Assembly (NCBI GenBank): GCA_034770075.1
Contig: CM068377.1
Span: forward strand, 75,219,358 to 75,283,357
DNA: 64,000 nucleotides
From: Aralia elata
Lineage: Eukaryota > Streptophyta > Magnoliopsida > Apiales > Araliaceae
Reading direction: 5' to 3'
Under the pieces are notes generated by a model, which worked only from the letters and a program-made list of their open reading frames with translations, was not told where the DNA came from and searched no databases. The translations under genes were made by a program, and so were the position numbers. Below are positions 33,492-44,612 of the stretch, piece after piece; within the stretch, counting starts at the first letter, position 1; every line of letters begins with the position of its first letter.

Positions 33492-35106
33492 GACTTCTCC
33501 TTTTAGATACACCATTCAACTGTGGCATCCCTAAATTCGAATTCTACTAAATTCTACTGAATTCGACTTATATCTGCTTGTTACACTAAGTACATGATCA
33601 ACATCCGGTCTAGTACATATCATACCGTATATGATTTATCCTATTGCTGAAATATAAGGAATCTTACTCATACGGTCTCTCTCCTTAGGTGTCTTTGGGG
33701 CCTGTTCCTTGGAGAGATGTATTGCACGGCTCATCGGCGTGAGACCTCTCTTGGAATCTTCCATGCTAAACTTCTTTAGTATCCAGTCAATGTACTTTTC
33801 TTGGGACAAGCCAAGCATCCTTTTAGATCTATCTCTATAGATCTTTATCCCCAAAATATAGGATGCTTCATCCAAGTCCTTCATGAAGAAGTGTTTAGAT
33901 AACCAAATTTTGATCGACTGTAGCATACGAACATCATTCCCTATCAGTAATATATCGTCAACATATAATACTAGGAATGAAATAGCGCTCCCATTAACCT
34001 TCTTATGCACACAAGTTTCATCCTCATTTTTGATAAAATCAAACTCTTTGATTATCTCATCAAAATGGATGTTCCACCTTCGAGAAGCTTGCTTCAATCC
34101 ATAAATAGATTGTTATAGCTTACAAACTTGATTTGTTCCAACTGTTGAAACAAAACCCTCTAACTGTATCATATATACATCCTCCTCAAGTTTCCCATTG
34201 AGGAAGGTCATCTTCACATCCATTTGCTAGATTTCGTAGTCATAATAAGCTACAATTGCAAGCAAAATCCGAACAGACATTAGCATAGCTACTGGTGAGA
34301 AGGTTTCATCATAGTCAACTCCTTGTCTGTGTTTGAAACCTTTTGCAACCAGCCGAGCCTTATAGGTCTCTATCTTGCCGTCTACTCCAGTCTTTCTTTT
34401 AAAGACCCATTTGCACCCAATAGGCTTTTTTGCCTTTCGGAGGGTTAACCAAAGTCCATACTTGGTTTTTATACATGGAGTCCATTTCGAATTTCATGGT
34501 TATCTGCCATTTCTCTAAGTGTCTACTACTCATAGTCTCATCGTATATAACTGAATCATCATCCTCTATGATACGTACCTCATCATCATCCTCTATGATA
34601 AATCCATACCTCTCAGGTATCTTCGGTACTCTTCCAGATTTACGATTTGGTTGTAGTACAATAGGTCTATTTACAGGTTCCTCGGTTCGAGTTATAGTGC
34701 TTTGTGGTTCTTGAACTTCTTCAAGATCTATTTTTCCTTCCACTAGCCCCTTCAAGGATAAACTCCTTTATCAAAGAAGGCAATGTGTTTCGTAACAAAC
34801 ATATTTTTGCTCAGTAGGATTATAGAAATAATACCTTACACGTTTTTAGGATATCCCACAAATCTGCACTTGTCAGATCTTATCCCAAACTTATCTTTTG
34901 AAACCTTTTCACATAAGTCGGACAACCCCTAATCTTAACATGCTTAAGACTAGGTTTCCTCCCTATCCATAACTCATATAGAGTCTTGGGGATGGATTTT
35001 GAGGGTACCTTATTTAGTTATATCAGCCATTTTTAGGACACTACCCCAGAATGATACTGGAATGTGGATAAAATCATTATGGACTGTACCATATCCAACA
35101 AGGTAC
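33492..35106 (-). pseudogene. Array unit 2: copia integrase C-terminus to RT
   Basis: The longest intact RT stretch of the array (33636-34097) keeps LYVDDILLIGND and GIKIYRDRSKRMLGLSQ. 34399-34755 carries the integrase-RT linker (PQSTITRTEEPVNRP, NRKSGRVPKIPERYGF). It is very close to unit 1 in sequence, with the same 1615-bp length, suggesting a recent duplication or homogenisation. Confidence 0.87.
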
Positions 35107-36718
35107 GACTTCTCCTTTTAGATACATCATTCAACTGTGGCATCCCTGAATTAGAATTCTATTAAATTCTACTGAATTCGACTTATATCTGCTTGTTACA
35201 CTAAGTACATATCAACATCCGGTCTAGTACATATCATACCGTATATGATTGATCCTATTGCTGAAATATAAGTAATCTTACTCATACGGTCTCTCTCCTT
35301 AGCTGTCTTTGGGACCTGTTCCTTGGAAAGATGTATTCCATGGCTCATCGACGTGAGACCGCTTTTGGAATCTTCGATGCTAAACTTCTTTAGCATCCAG
35401 TCAATGTACTTTTCTTGGGACAAGCCAAGCATCCTTTTAGATCTATCTCTATAGATCTTTATCCCCAAAATATAGGATGTTTCACCCAAGTCCTTCATGA
35501 AGAAGTGCTTAGATAACCAAATTTTGATCGACTGTAGCATACGAACATCATTCCCTATCAGTAATATATCGTCAACATATAATACTAGGAATGAAATAGC
35601 GCTCCCATTAACTTATTCTACACAAGGTTCATCCTCATTTTTGATAAAATTAAACTCTTTGATTATCTCATCAAAATGGATGTTCCACCTTCGAGAAGTT
35701 TGCTTCAATCCATAAATAGATCGTAGTAGCTTATAGAATTGATTTGTTACAAATGTTGAAACAAAACCCTCTGGTTGTATCATATAAATATTCTCCTCAA
35801 GTTTCCCATTGAGGAAGGCCATCTTCACGTCCATTTTCTAGATTTCGTAGTCATATTAAGCTGCAATTGCAAGCAAAATCTGAACTGACTTGAGCATACC
35901 TACTGGTGAGAAGGTTTCATCATAGTCAACACCTTGCCTTTGTTTGAAACCTTTTGCAACCAGTCGGCCCTCATAGGTCTCTACCTTGTTGTCCACTCCG
36001 GTCTTTCTTTTAAAGACCCATTTACACCCAATAGGCTTTATTCCTTTCGGAGGGTTAACCAAAGTCCATACTTGGTTTTATACATGGAGTCCATTTCGAA
36101 TTTCATGGTCATCTACCATTTCTCTAAGTGTCTACTACTCATAGCCTCATCGTATATAACTGGATCATCATCCTCTATGATACATACCTCATCATTATCC
36201 TCAATGATAAATCTATATCTCCTAGGTATCTTCGATACTCTTCTAGATTTACGATTCGGTTGGGGTACAATAGGTCTATCTATAGGTTCCTCGGTTCGAC
36301 TTATAGTGCTTTGTGGTTATTGAACTTCTTCAAGATCTATTTTTCCTTCCACTAGCCCCTTCAAGGATAAACATCTTTATCAAAGAAGGCAGTGTGTTTC
36401 ATAACAAACACCTTTTTGCTCAGTAGGATTATAGAAATAATACCCTAAACTTTTTTTAGGATATCCCACAAATCTGCACTTGTCAGATCTTGTCCCCAAC
36501 TTATCTTTTGAAACCTTGTCACATAAGTTGGACAACCCCTAATCTTAACATGGTTAAGACTAGGTTTTCTCCCTGTACATAACTAATATGGAGTCTTGGG
36601 GATGGATTTTGAGGGTACCTTATTTAGTAGATATGCAGTCGTTTCTAGGGCACTACCCTAGAAGGATACTGGAATATCGATAAAATCATTATGGATTATA
36701 CCATGTCCAACAACGTAC
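35107..36718 (-). pseudogene. Array unit 3: copia integrase C-terminus to RT
   Basis: Frames at 35196-35540, 35613-35834 and 35856-36062 together cover RT (MDVKMAFLNGKLEENIYMI, GLKQTSRRWNIHFDE, GCKWVFKRKTGVDNKVETYE, GVDYDETFSPVGMLKS). The stretch around NEDEPCVE has a short deletion before the YVDD region. Clearly more diverged from units 1 and 2 than those are from each other. Confidence 0.85.
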
Positions 36719-38285
36719 GACTTTTCCTTTTAGATACACCATTCAACTGTGGCGTCCCTGAATTCGAATTCTATTAAATTCTACTGAATTCGACTAATAT
36801 TTGTTTGTTACACTAAGTCCATGAGCAACATCCGGTCTAGTACATATCACCCCGTACATGATAGATCCTATTGCTGAAATATAAGGAATTTTACTCATAC
36901 GGTCTCTTTCCTCAGGAGTCTTTAGGGCCTGTTTATTGGAGAGATGTATTCCATGACTCATCAGCGTCAGACCTCTCTTGGAATCTTCCATGCTAAACTT
37001 CTTAAGCATCCAGTCAATGTACTTTTCTTGGGACAAGCCAAGCATCCTTTTAGATCTATCTCTATAGATTTTTATCCCCAAAATATAGGATGCTTCACCC
37101 AAATCCTTCATGAAGAAGTGTTTAGATAACCAAATTTTGATCGATTGTAGCATAAGAACATCATTCCCTATCAGTAATATATCGCCAACATATAATACTA
37201 GGAATGAAATAGCGCTCCTATTAACCTCCTTGTACATACAAGGTTCATCCTCATTTTTGATAAAATCAAACTCTTTGATTATCTCATGAAAATGGATGTT
37301 CTACCTTCGAGAAGCTTGCTTCAATCCATAAATAGATCGTTGTAGCTTACAGACTTCATTTTTTCCAACTGAAACAACACCCTCTAGCTGTATCATATAT
37401 ATATATTCTCCTCAAGTTTCCCATTGAGGAAGGCCATCTTCACATCCATTTATTAGATTTCGTAGTCATAATAAACTACAATTGCAAGCAAAATCTGAAC
37501 GGAGTTGAGCATAACAACTGGTGAGAAGGTTTCATCATAGTCAACACCTTACCTTTGTTTGAAACCTTTTGTAAATAGTCGAGCCTTATAGTTCTATACC
37601 TTGCCGTCCACTTTGGTCTTTCTTTTAAAGACCCATTTGCACCCAATAGGTTTTATGCCTTCCGGAGGGTTAACCAAAGTCCACACTTGGTTTTTATACA
37701 TAGAGTCCATTTCGAATTTCATGGTCATCTGCAATTTCTCTAAGTGTCTACTACTCATAACCTCATCGTATATAACTGGATCATTATCCTCTATGATACG
37801 TACCTCATCATCATCCTTTATGATAAATCCATACCTCCTAGGTATCTTCGGTACTCTTCCAGATTTATGATTAGGTTGTGGTACAATAGGTCTATCTACA
37901 GGTTTCTTGGTTCGACTTATAGTGCTTTGTGGTTCTTGAACTTCTTCAAGATCTATTTTTCCTTCCACTAGCCCCTTCAAGGATAAACTCCTTTATCAAA
38001 GAAGGCGGTGTGTTTCATAACAAACACCTTTTTGCTCAGTAGGATTATAGAAATAATACCCTAAACGTTTTTTAGGATATCCCACAAATCTTCTCTTGTC
38101 AGATCTTATCCCAAACTTATCTTTTAAAACCTTTTCACATAAGTTGGACAACCCCTAATCTTAACATGCTTAAGCTAGGTTTCCTCCTTATCCATAACTA
38201 ATATAGAGTCTTAGGGATGGATTTTGAGGGTACCTTATTTAGTACATATGCAGCCATTTCTCGGACACTATCCCAGAAGGCTACG
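36719..38285 (-). pseudogene. Array unit 4: copia integrase C-terminus to RT
   Basis: RT at 36794-37237 reads SAISFLVLYVGDILLIGNDV: the first catalytic Asp of YVDD is Gly, so this copy could not be active. The linker and start of RT are at 37594-37980. It is about 45 bp shorter than units 1-3: the integrase part before the next join reads CCCAGAAGG|CTACGG, lacking the 'ggatactggaatatcgataa' stretch. Confidence 0.85.
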
Positions 38286-39685
38286 GCTTCTCCTTTTAGA
38301 TACACCATTCAACTGTGGCATCCCTGAATTCAAATTCTACTAAATTCTACTGAACTCGATTGATATCATACCGTACATGATAGATCCTATTGCTAAAATA
38401 TAAGGAATCTTACTCATACGGTCTCTCTCCTCAGGTGTCTTTGGGGCCTGTTTCTTGGAGAGATGTATTTCACGGCTCATCGGCGTGAGAACTCTCTTGG
38501 AATCTTCCATGCTAAACTTCCTTAGCATCCAGTCAATGTACTTTTCTTGGGACAAGCCAAGCATCCTTTTAGGTCTATCTTTATAGATCTTTTTCCCCAA
38601 AATATAGGATGCTTCACCCAAGTCCTTTATGAAGAAGTGTTTAGATAACCAAATTTTGATTGACTGTAGCATAGGAACAACATTCCATATCAATAATATA
38701 TCGTCAACATATAATACTAGGAATGAAATAGCGCTCCTATTAACCTCCTTGTACATACAAGGTTCATCCTCATTTTTGATAAAAATCAAACTCTTTGATT
38801 ATCTCATCAAAATGGATGTTCCACTTTCGAGAAGCTTGTTTCAATCCATAAATGGATCGTTGTAGCTTATAGACTTGATTTATTTCAACTGTTGAAACAA
38901 AACCCTCTAGCTGTATCATATATACATCCTCCTCAAGTTTCCCATTGAGGAAGGCCATCTTTACGTCCATTTGCTAAATTTCGTAGTCATAATAAGCTAC
39001 AATTTCAAGCAAAATCTGAACGGACTTGAGCATAGCAACTGGTGAGAAGGTTTCATCATAGTCAACACCTTGTCCCTGTTTGAAACCTTTTGCAACCAGT
39101 CGGGCCTTATAGGTCTCTACCTTGTCGTCCACTCCGATCTTTCTTTTAAAGACCCATTTGCACCCAATAGGCTTTATGCCTTCCAGAGGGTTAACCAAAG
39201 TCCATACTTGGTTTTTATACATGGAGTCTATTTCGAATTTCATGGTCATCTGCCATTTCTCTGAGTGTCTACTACTCATAGCCTCATCGTGTATAACTGG
39301 ATCATCATCCTCTATGATACGTACCTCATAATCATCCTCTATGATAAATCCATACCTCCTAGGTATCTTCGGTACTCTTCTAGATTTACCATTCGGTTGT
39401 GGTATAAAAAGTTTATATACAGGTTCCTCGGTTCAACTTATAGTGCTTTGTGGTTCTTGAACTTCTTCAAGATCTATTTTTCCTTCCACTAGCCCCTTCA
39501 AGGATAAACTCCTGTATCAAAGAAGGTAGTGTGTTTCGTAACAAACACCTTTTTGCTCAATAGGATTATAGAAATAATACCCTAAACGTTTTTTAGGATA
39601 TCCCACAAATCTGCACTTGTCAGATCTTGTCCCAAACTTATCTTTTGAAATCTTTTCACATAAGTTGGACGACCCCTAATCTTAA
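38286..39685 (-). pseudogene. Array unit 5: copia integrase C-terminus to RT, truncated
   Basis: RT at 38340-38789 keeps LYVDDILLIWNVV, then a +1 shift; 38770-38970 and 38974-39279 continue RT upstream (MDVKMAFLNGKLEEDVYMI, GVDYDETFSPVAMLKS). Several dozen bases near the DVAHALS motif are deleted (~38365). The unit's integrase end is cut at 39685 ('cccctaatcttaa') by the LTR fragment starting TGTGACGCC. Whatever lay upstream (rest of integrase, gag, 5' LTR) is gone. Confidence 0.85.
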
Positions 39686-40797
39686 TGTGACGCCCCCAAA
39701 TTCGGGTCTCCAACTACCCGAATCTGGTCATCACGATCCAATACTACATTCACCTCTAACAACATACATTGACTAAAATGCGGAATATATCAAACATGGG
39801 TTGTTCATTAAAAAGGTGTTACTAGTCCCAAGATACAATAACCTTAAATACTTAACACAGATCCATACCCCAAATAATTGTCAGGGTTTAAATTACATTG
39901 ATAATAATTAACTACACATAAGATAAAATCAGCTATGTGAAGCTTATCACTTCATCTTCTCTTTACCCTTGCTTTTTCCTGATGTCTCGGGTTTAGCTGC
40001 AATGAAAGTCATGATATAGTAAGGGTGAGCAACGAGTTTGCTCAGCAAGTTTAAAGTACAACAATAAGGGATATATCATGACGAAGGGAATATACGAAGA
40101 GAATTCAACAATATAATTATCGGAAGCAAGAGCAATAATTGCTTTTAGAACAATTGATAGTCAAGTAGACTTTGAACAATAACTTCCAAAGGAGTCAATA
40201 GCTAATTGACCCTCTGGTTACTGGCTACAGAATAAGTACTTGGGGGGATCAGCCTCGCATACGCTATGTATATGCATAACATTTAACTCTGCTGTTTATA
40301 CCTTATATACGGTACCTAGGGTATTCCCCTATAATAAAAGGGGTATTCATTCAGTCTAAGAATCCTTACCATCGATTGGTTCGGATAGCTTTTATAAATT
40401 CTCACATACCTGCCTGACTGAACAAGGGTTCAGACTTAATCATGAATAGTTCATGAGTTTCGGAACTTTAATAAATGTACGAATTTAAATGCACCAAATG
40501 CGAGTGTCAATAATATTGATGTGGGATAACTGTAAATTAATTAAACCACATAAGCATTCGTGGAATAAAATTTCAAGCTATAATACAATAGTAGCCTGCT
40601 CGAATGAAAAGAAACTTGCAACAATTAAAGTTTCGATATAAAGAACTTGCTCAATGTAAAAGTTGAGTAAGATGAACTTGCATTCAGTATATAGAAGGAA
40701 CGAAGTTAGGGAACTTGCCTGTTTGCTCAGCTACAAATAAAGTTTAGCTTTAATTAATTGACCTTGGATGACCTATCATATGATAAAGTCGATTTAT
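39686..40797 (-). mobile_element. Truncated chromovirus-type LTR fragment
   Basis: Starts TGTGACGCCCCCAAATTCGGG (the 3' end of the LTR on its own strand) and follows the layout of 19289-20310: a 'tagtaagggtgagcaacg...ctcagcaagt' block near 40017, 'gcaccaaatgcgagtgtcaataa' words near 40490, and 'tagggaacttgcctgtttgc' near 40706. Homology stops at 'gataaagtcgatttat' (~40797), where SIRE-like DNA begins. The other LTR end is missing, so a deletion has joined the two. Confidence 0.75.
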
Positions 40798-41430
40798 TTC
40801 ACTCTACAAACCATTTTACGATGGCCTTTTTCTTGACACGTCTTTTTAGAGCGTGCTCTACTTGCCTCCGCATAGATAACTTTAGCTTCCATTATTGCAG
40901 AGTAACTTGGTGACCCTATTTTCATTCTACGATCTTTTATCAAATGATCTTCATTCTTGCTTTGCCACTTGATTGTCATATCATTGTTTAGCTTGAATCT
41001 CCCATTGCTACTTTAATCTTTTCTTCTACGACTTATTTTTCTACTTCTATTTGCTGAGGCATTGGAGATGTTGATTACCATTCTTCTGGTTGCTCCCCCT
41101 CAATATGTGCCTTTAGGTGCTCAAAAGCCAGAGGACTTTTACTCCCCCATGATATCAGTAATAACAGACTTAATAATTTTCGCTTGTTCCACTGAATCAA
41201 TAGGTGAGCTTTGATTAACCATTGGTGAAGACTTCCCTTTAGGACCAACTTCTTTTTTCTTCTAAAAAGTCCAGAGACTAAATCTTCTTTTCCATCATGA
41301 GGACTAGTTTTCTTCTCTGTTTCTTTGACTTTGTCACATATCAGAATTCCAAGCATTCTCTTATATACTTGTTACTAGATGATGGATAATGATCTTGAGC
41401 TTCATTAATTTGTAGAGTTCTCATATTTTA
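40798..41430 (-). other. Unassigned stretch next to the second SIRE-like remnant
   Basis: Two minus-strand frames (40794-40979 and 41075-41356) have no recognisable domain. The sequence is not the RT that follows the linker in the first SIRE-like copy. A 'ggatactcccccatgat'-like purine-rich complement (near 41140) is present but does not precede an LTR. Could be a diverged post-integrase region or an older repeat. Confidence 0.35.
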
Positions 41431-42144
41431 AAATTAAGGACTCTACAATTTCCTTGTCTAGTGCTACGATTGTAAGGTCTGCCTCATCTGCTTCAGTTTG
41501 TTCTCCTGCTCTGCGATCTGAGGTTTTAGTTCTACGATTTCTTCAAATTTAGCAGTTTTGCTTGAACCATCTTGGTCAGCCCAATACACAGATAAGAACT
41601 TTCACTGTCAGAGAGTTCTTATTGAACACTCTATAGACTTTGCTTTCCATATGTAGAGTATTAAATAGAGATTTTTTCAATCGTCTTGAGATGAAGCATT
41701 GTGTGATATCTTTTGCCATTACTGATGATATATCATGAACAACCAAGTATATGGAACTTCACTGATATTTGGATTTCTTTCTTTCTACAACTCGTAGGGT
41801 GCTTTCTTGAGCGCAGAGTGAGTCTGTGCTCACCCTTTGTAACTTTGAGCTTCTCACCCTTCTTATTTATAATCATCTTGAAGAATTTGATCAGTTGAGT
41901 TCTAGTTTCATCCTTAGAGCTCAAAAAGAGTACTCGTGAATATCTGGAGTAGTCATCCACTACGATCAGTGAGTATCTTTTACCTCCAAGACTAGCACTT
42001 TAAATTTACCCAAATAGATTCATATACAGCGACTGTAGGGGATTCTTATTTGAATTGACTACTTTACTTCTAAATGAGTTCCTTGTTTGCTTTTCTGGAA
42101 AACAAGCTTTGCATGATCTTTCCTTGTCTGAACTCAACTTTAGT
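41431..42144 (-). pseudogene. Second SIRE-like copia integrase remnant
   Basis: Minus strand: DKERSCKACFPEKQTRNSFR, SKVVNSNKNPLQSLYMNLFG, then TASLGGKRYSL-type sequence, DDYSRYSRVLFLSSKDETRT, QLIKFFKMIINKKGEKLKV and TKGEH. The catalytic core after GEH is deleted: the frame jumps to a region matching the post-integrase linker of the first copy (~3110-3370 against 41430-41650). Because 41960-42139 overlaps the same protein region as 5290-5429, this is a distinct copy. It is interrupted at 42144 by the chromovirus and continues at 63889. Confidence 0.82.
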
Positions 42145-43528
42145 TGTGATACCCCCAAATTCAGGTACCAATACCTCGAATTTGGTGATCACGATAAAAT
42201 ACATACATACACCTCGAAACAACATAGATCAACTAATGCGGAATAAAATAAACATATGTTGTTCATTACAAAAGGTTTACTACGGTTCCAAGGTCTATAA
42301 CCTTAAATAAATACACCGCAGAATACCTTAATAATACAAAACTATTCCACGATTACATAACGAGATAGTACATATAACTATTCCTTAAGCTTTCCTTTGC
42401 CTTTGTCCGCTTTGGAACTCCCCGACTTAACTGCAATAGTTTCATGATATAGCAAGGGTGAGTAACTACTTTACTCAGCAAGTTTAAAATGAATAAAGAA
42501 GATATATCATAAACGAATGAGAATAATAGCCGCATAGATCAACAATTTATGAACATTGATGAAATAGGTGAAATGACATAATCAAAGTTCAAATCAAACA
42601 ATGAATAATGATTATTTACTGCTGAGTGGTCCAACCGACCATGAACTTTTGGCCAAAGGGTCAATCATTCAACTAACTCTTTTAAAACCTGGCCCCGTCA
42701 GTTATACTCAAGGGGATCAGCCTCTTGTACACCATGTATATGCATAACATTTAACTCTGACTGCATCGAATAACCGACACATTATAATCCCCTAACAAGG
42801 GTTGCTCTCTCAGTCCAAGAATCCGTACCAACTACTAGTTTGGATAGCTTTTAAAAAGATATTAACCTGCATATGTCTAGCCAAAACAAATGGCGTAGAC
42901 TATTTATTAAACAGTTTATGAATGGAGAATTTAAACATTTCACAATTCGACAACAATTCATGAATTCAAAGGCACAAGGTGCAAATGTCAATAATTGTGT
43001 TTGATGTGGAGTAATTGGCAATAATTAATCCACTAGTATAACTTAAAAGTAATAACTCTAGTATGAGTCAGGAAACTTGTAATAATATAGAGTACTTGCT
43101 CAAGTATAATCTTGAGTAAGGTAAGGGAACTATCTCAAATGTAAATTGAGTAAGAAGAACTTGCATAATACACCGCATCCTGCTCGAATGTAAATTGAGT
43201 AGGGTTAAAGGAAACTTGCCTGATACGTCTGCTACAATAATACAACACACGCTCTTCAATTATCCTACACACATATGTGCACATAAACATACGATAAATT
43301 AGTCACATAATGAATACCAAATATTGGTTTACACTACCCATTAGGTTATATACATATTAGAAACACAATATCAAACAAGGCTAAACACATTTGTTATAAC
43401 GTTACGACGTTTGCACGTCTTTACGCCAAACTTTCATACTCAAACATTTAAGTGACATGCACAACGTCACCAAACTGGCCAAATTCGAATTTGAACCAGG
43501 CATGAAATCTTAATTCTTAATAGTGGAA

Positions 43529-44125
43529 GTTATAGGTCTACTCCTTAGCTTTCCGGATCATCTTGAATCATCCAAATCGGAGTTCGTATGAGAAAGTTAT
43601 GCCCATTTTACTAAATGGGGCTGAGTCTGACTAGTCCCTACGATTTTACACTTAGCCAAATTTCAACTCTACGACCCTTCCTCCCTACGATTGCCAACAG
43701 TGATAAAGATGCTCAATTTTGAGATTTCTCCCGACCTTAACTCTCAAGGTTCAGTAAGTGAAAGTTGTAGGTCTACTCTTCCTCTTTCCGAATCATCTTG
43801 GAACACCTCAATTCGAGTTCGGATGAGAAAGTTATGGCCGAATTACTAAGTGAGGTTATGGCTGGTCAGTCCCTACGATTTTACACTTAGCCAAATTTCA
43901 GCTCTACGACCCTTCCTCCCTACGATTGCCAACAGTGATAAAGATGCTCAATTTTGAGATTTCTCCCGACCTTAACTCTCAAGGTTCAGTAAGTGAAAGT
44001 TGTAGGTCTACTCTTTCTCTTTCCGAATCATCCTGGATCACCCCAATCCGAGTTCGGATGAGAAAGTTATGGTCGAATTACTAAGTGAGGTTCTGGCTGG
44101 TCAGTCCCTACGATTTTACACTTAG
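43529..44125. repeat. ~235-bp direct repeat, 2.5-3 copies, in the chromovirus LTR
   Basis: 'gtgaaagttgtaggtctact' recurs at ~43530 (variant), 43758 and 43995. 'tccctacgattttacactta' recurs at ~43637, 43870 and 44105. The same structure is in the other LTR (61266-61870), so it predates insertion. Confidence 0.85.
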
Positions 44126-44612
44126 CCAAATTTTGAGTCTCTACGAACCTTACACTCTACGACCCATACTTAGCCAAATTTCGAGTCTACGAACCTTACA
44201 CTCTACGACCCATACTTAGTCAAATTTTGAGTCTCTACGAACCTTACACTCTACGACCCATACTTAGCCAAATTTGCACTCTACGATTCCGAGAGGCACT
44301 CTACGATTCCGAGAGACACTCTACTACCTTCGTAGGCCACTCTACGACCCTCAGAGCCCATCCCACCATTGGCACTCTACGATGGTCAGAGATTACCCCA
44401 CGACTTGCACCCTGCGACCTATTACACTCTACGACCCATACTTAGCCAAATTTGCACTCTACGATTTCGAGAGGCACTCTACGATTCCGAGAGACACTCT
44501 ACTACCTTCGTAGGCCACTCTACGACCCTCAGAGCCCATCCCACCATTGGCACTCTACGATGGTCAGAGATTACCCCACGACTTGCACCCTGCGACCTCC
44601 TACATGACAGGT
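44126..44612. repeat. TCTACGA-rich minisatellite, with a 178-bp unit doubled in this LTR
   Basis: CTCTACGA or TCTACGAC recurs every 15-45 bp. A larger unit starting gcactctacgattccgagag occurs at 44276 and 44454 here but only once in the other LTR (~62015). This explains most of the 186-bp length difference between the two LTRs. Confidence 0.88.

Larger units (their letters stand above)
5430..39685 (-). mobile_element. Minus-strand Angela/Tork-like copia, rearranged and 5'-truncated
   Basis: The element inserted into the SIRE-like integrase. Its 3' LTR runs from 5430 (TGTTAGGTTTG = reverse complement of CAAACCTAACA) to 9923, plus 11 bp resumed at 31453-31463. It is interrupted by a solo LTR (6028-8717) and by a complete sibling element (9924-31447, TSD gtgca). 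The PPT (atctcccactt, 31464-31474) and an RNase H end follow, then a five-copy tandem array of an integrase-RT segment. gag, PBS and 5' LTR are absent: the right end is cut by an unrelated LTR at 39686. Confidence 0.82.
31877..39685 (-). repeat. Five-copy direct tandem array of a ~1.6-kb copia integrase-RT segment
   Basis: The anchor gacttctccttttagataca recurs at 31877, 33492, 35107, ~36719 and ~38286, giving periods 1615, 1615, 1612 and 1567 bp. The fifth copy is cut at 39685. Each unit, read on the minus strand, starts in integrase at GMPQLNGVSKRRS, runs through the integrase C-terminus, the linker and RT, and ends at LSVTSRYQ. A short filler rich in GAATTC and TAGAATT then joins it to the next GMPQLNG. 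The normal order would continue from SRYQ into RNase H, so each join is aberrant. Confidence 0.93.

Noticed and set aside
31877..39685. CRISPR-like or satellite array
   Set aside because: Units are 1.6 kb, carry copia pol motifs and have no spacer structure; this is a retroelement segment duplication.
40794..41356. Possible host exons (two Lys-rich minus-strand frames)
   Set aside because: No recognisable domain, no convincing splice structure, flanked on both sides by retroelement remnants.
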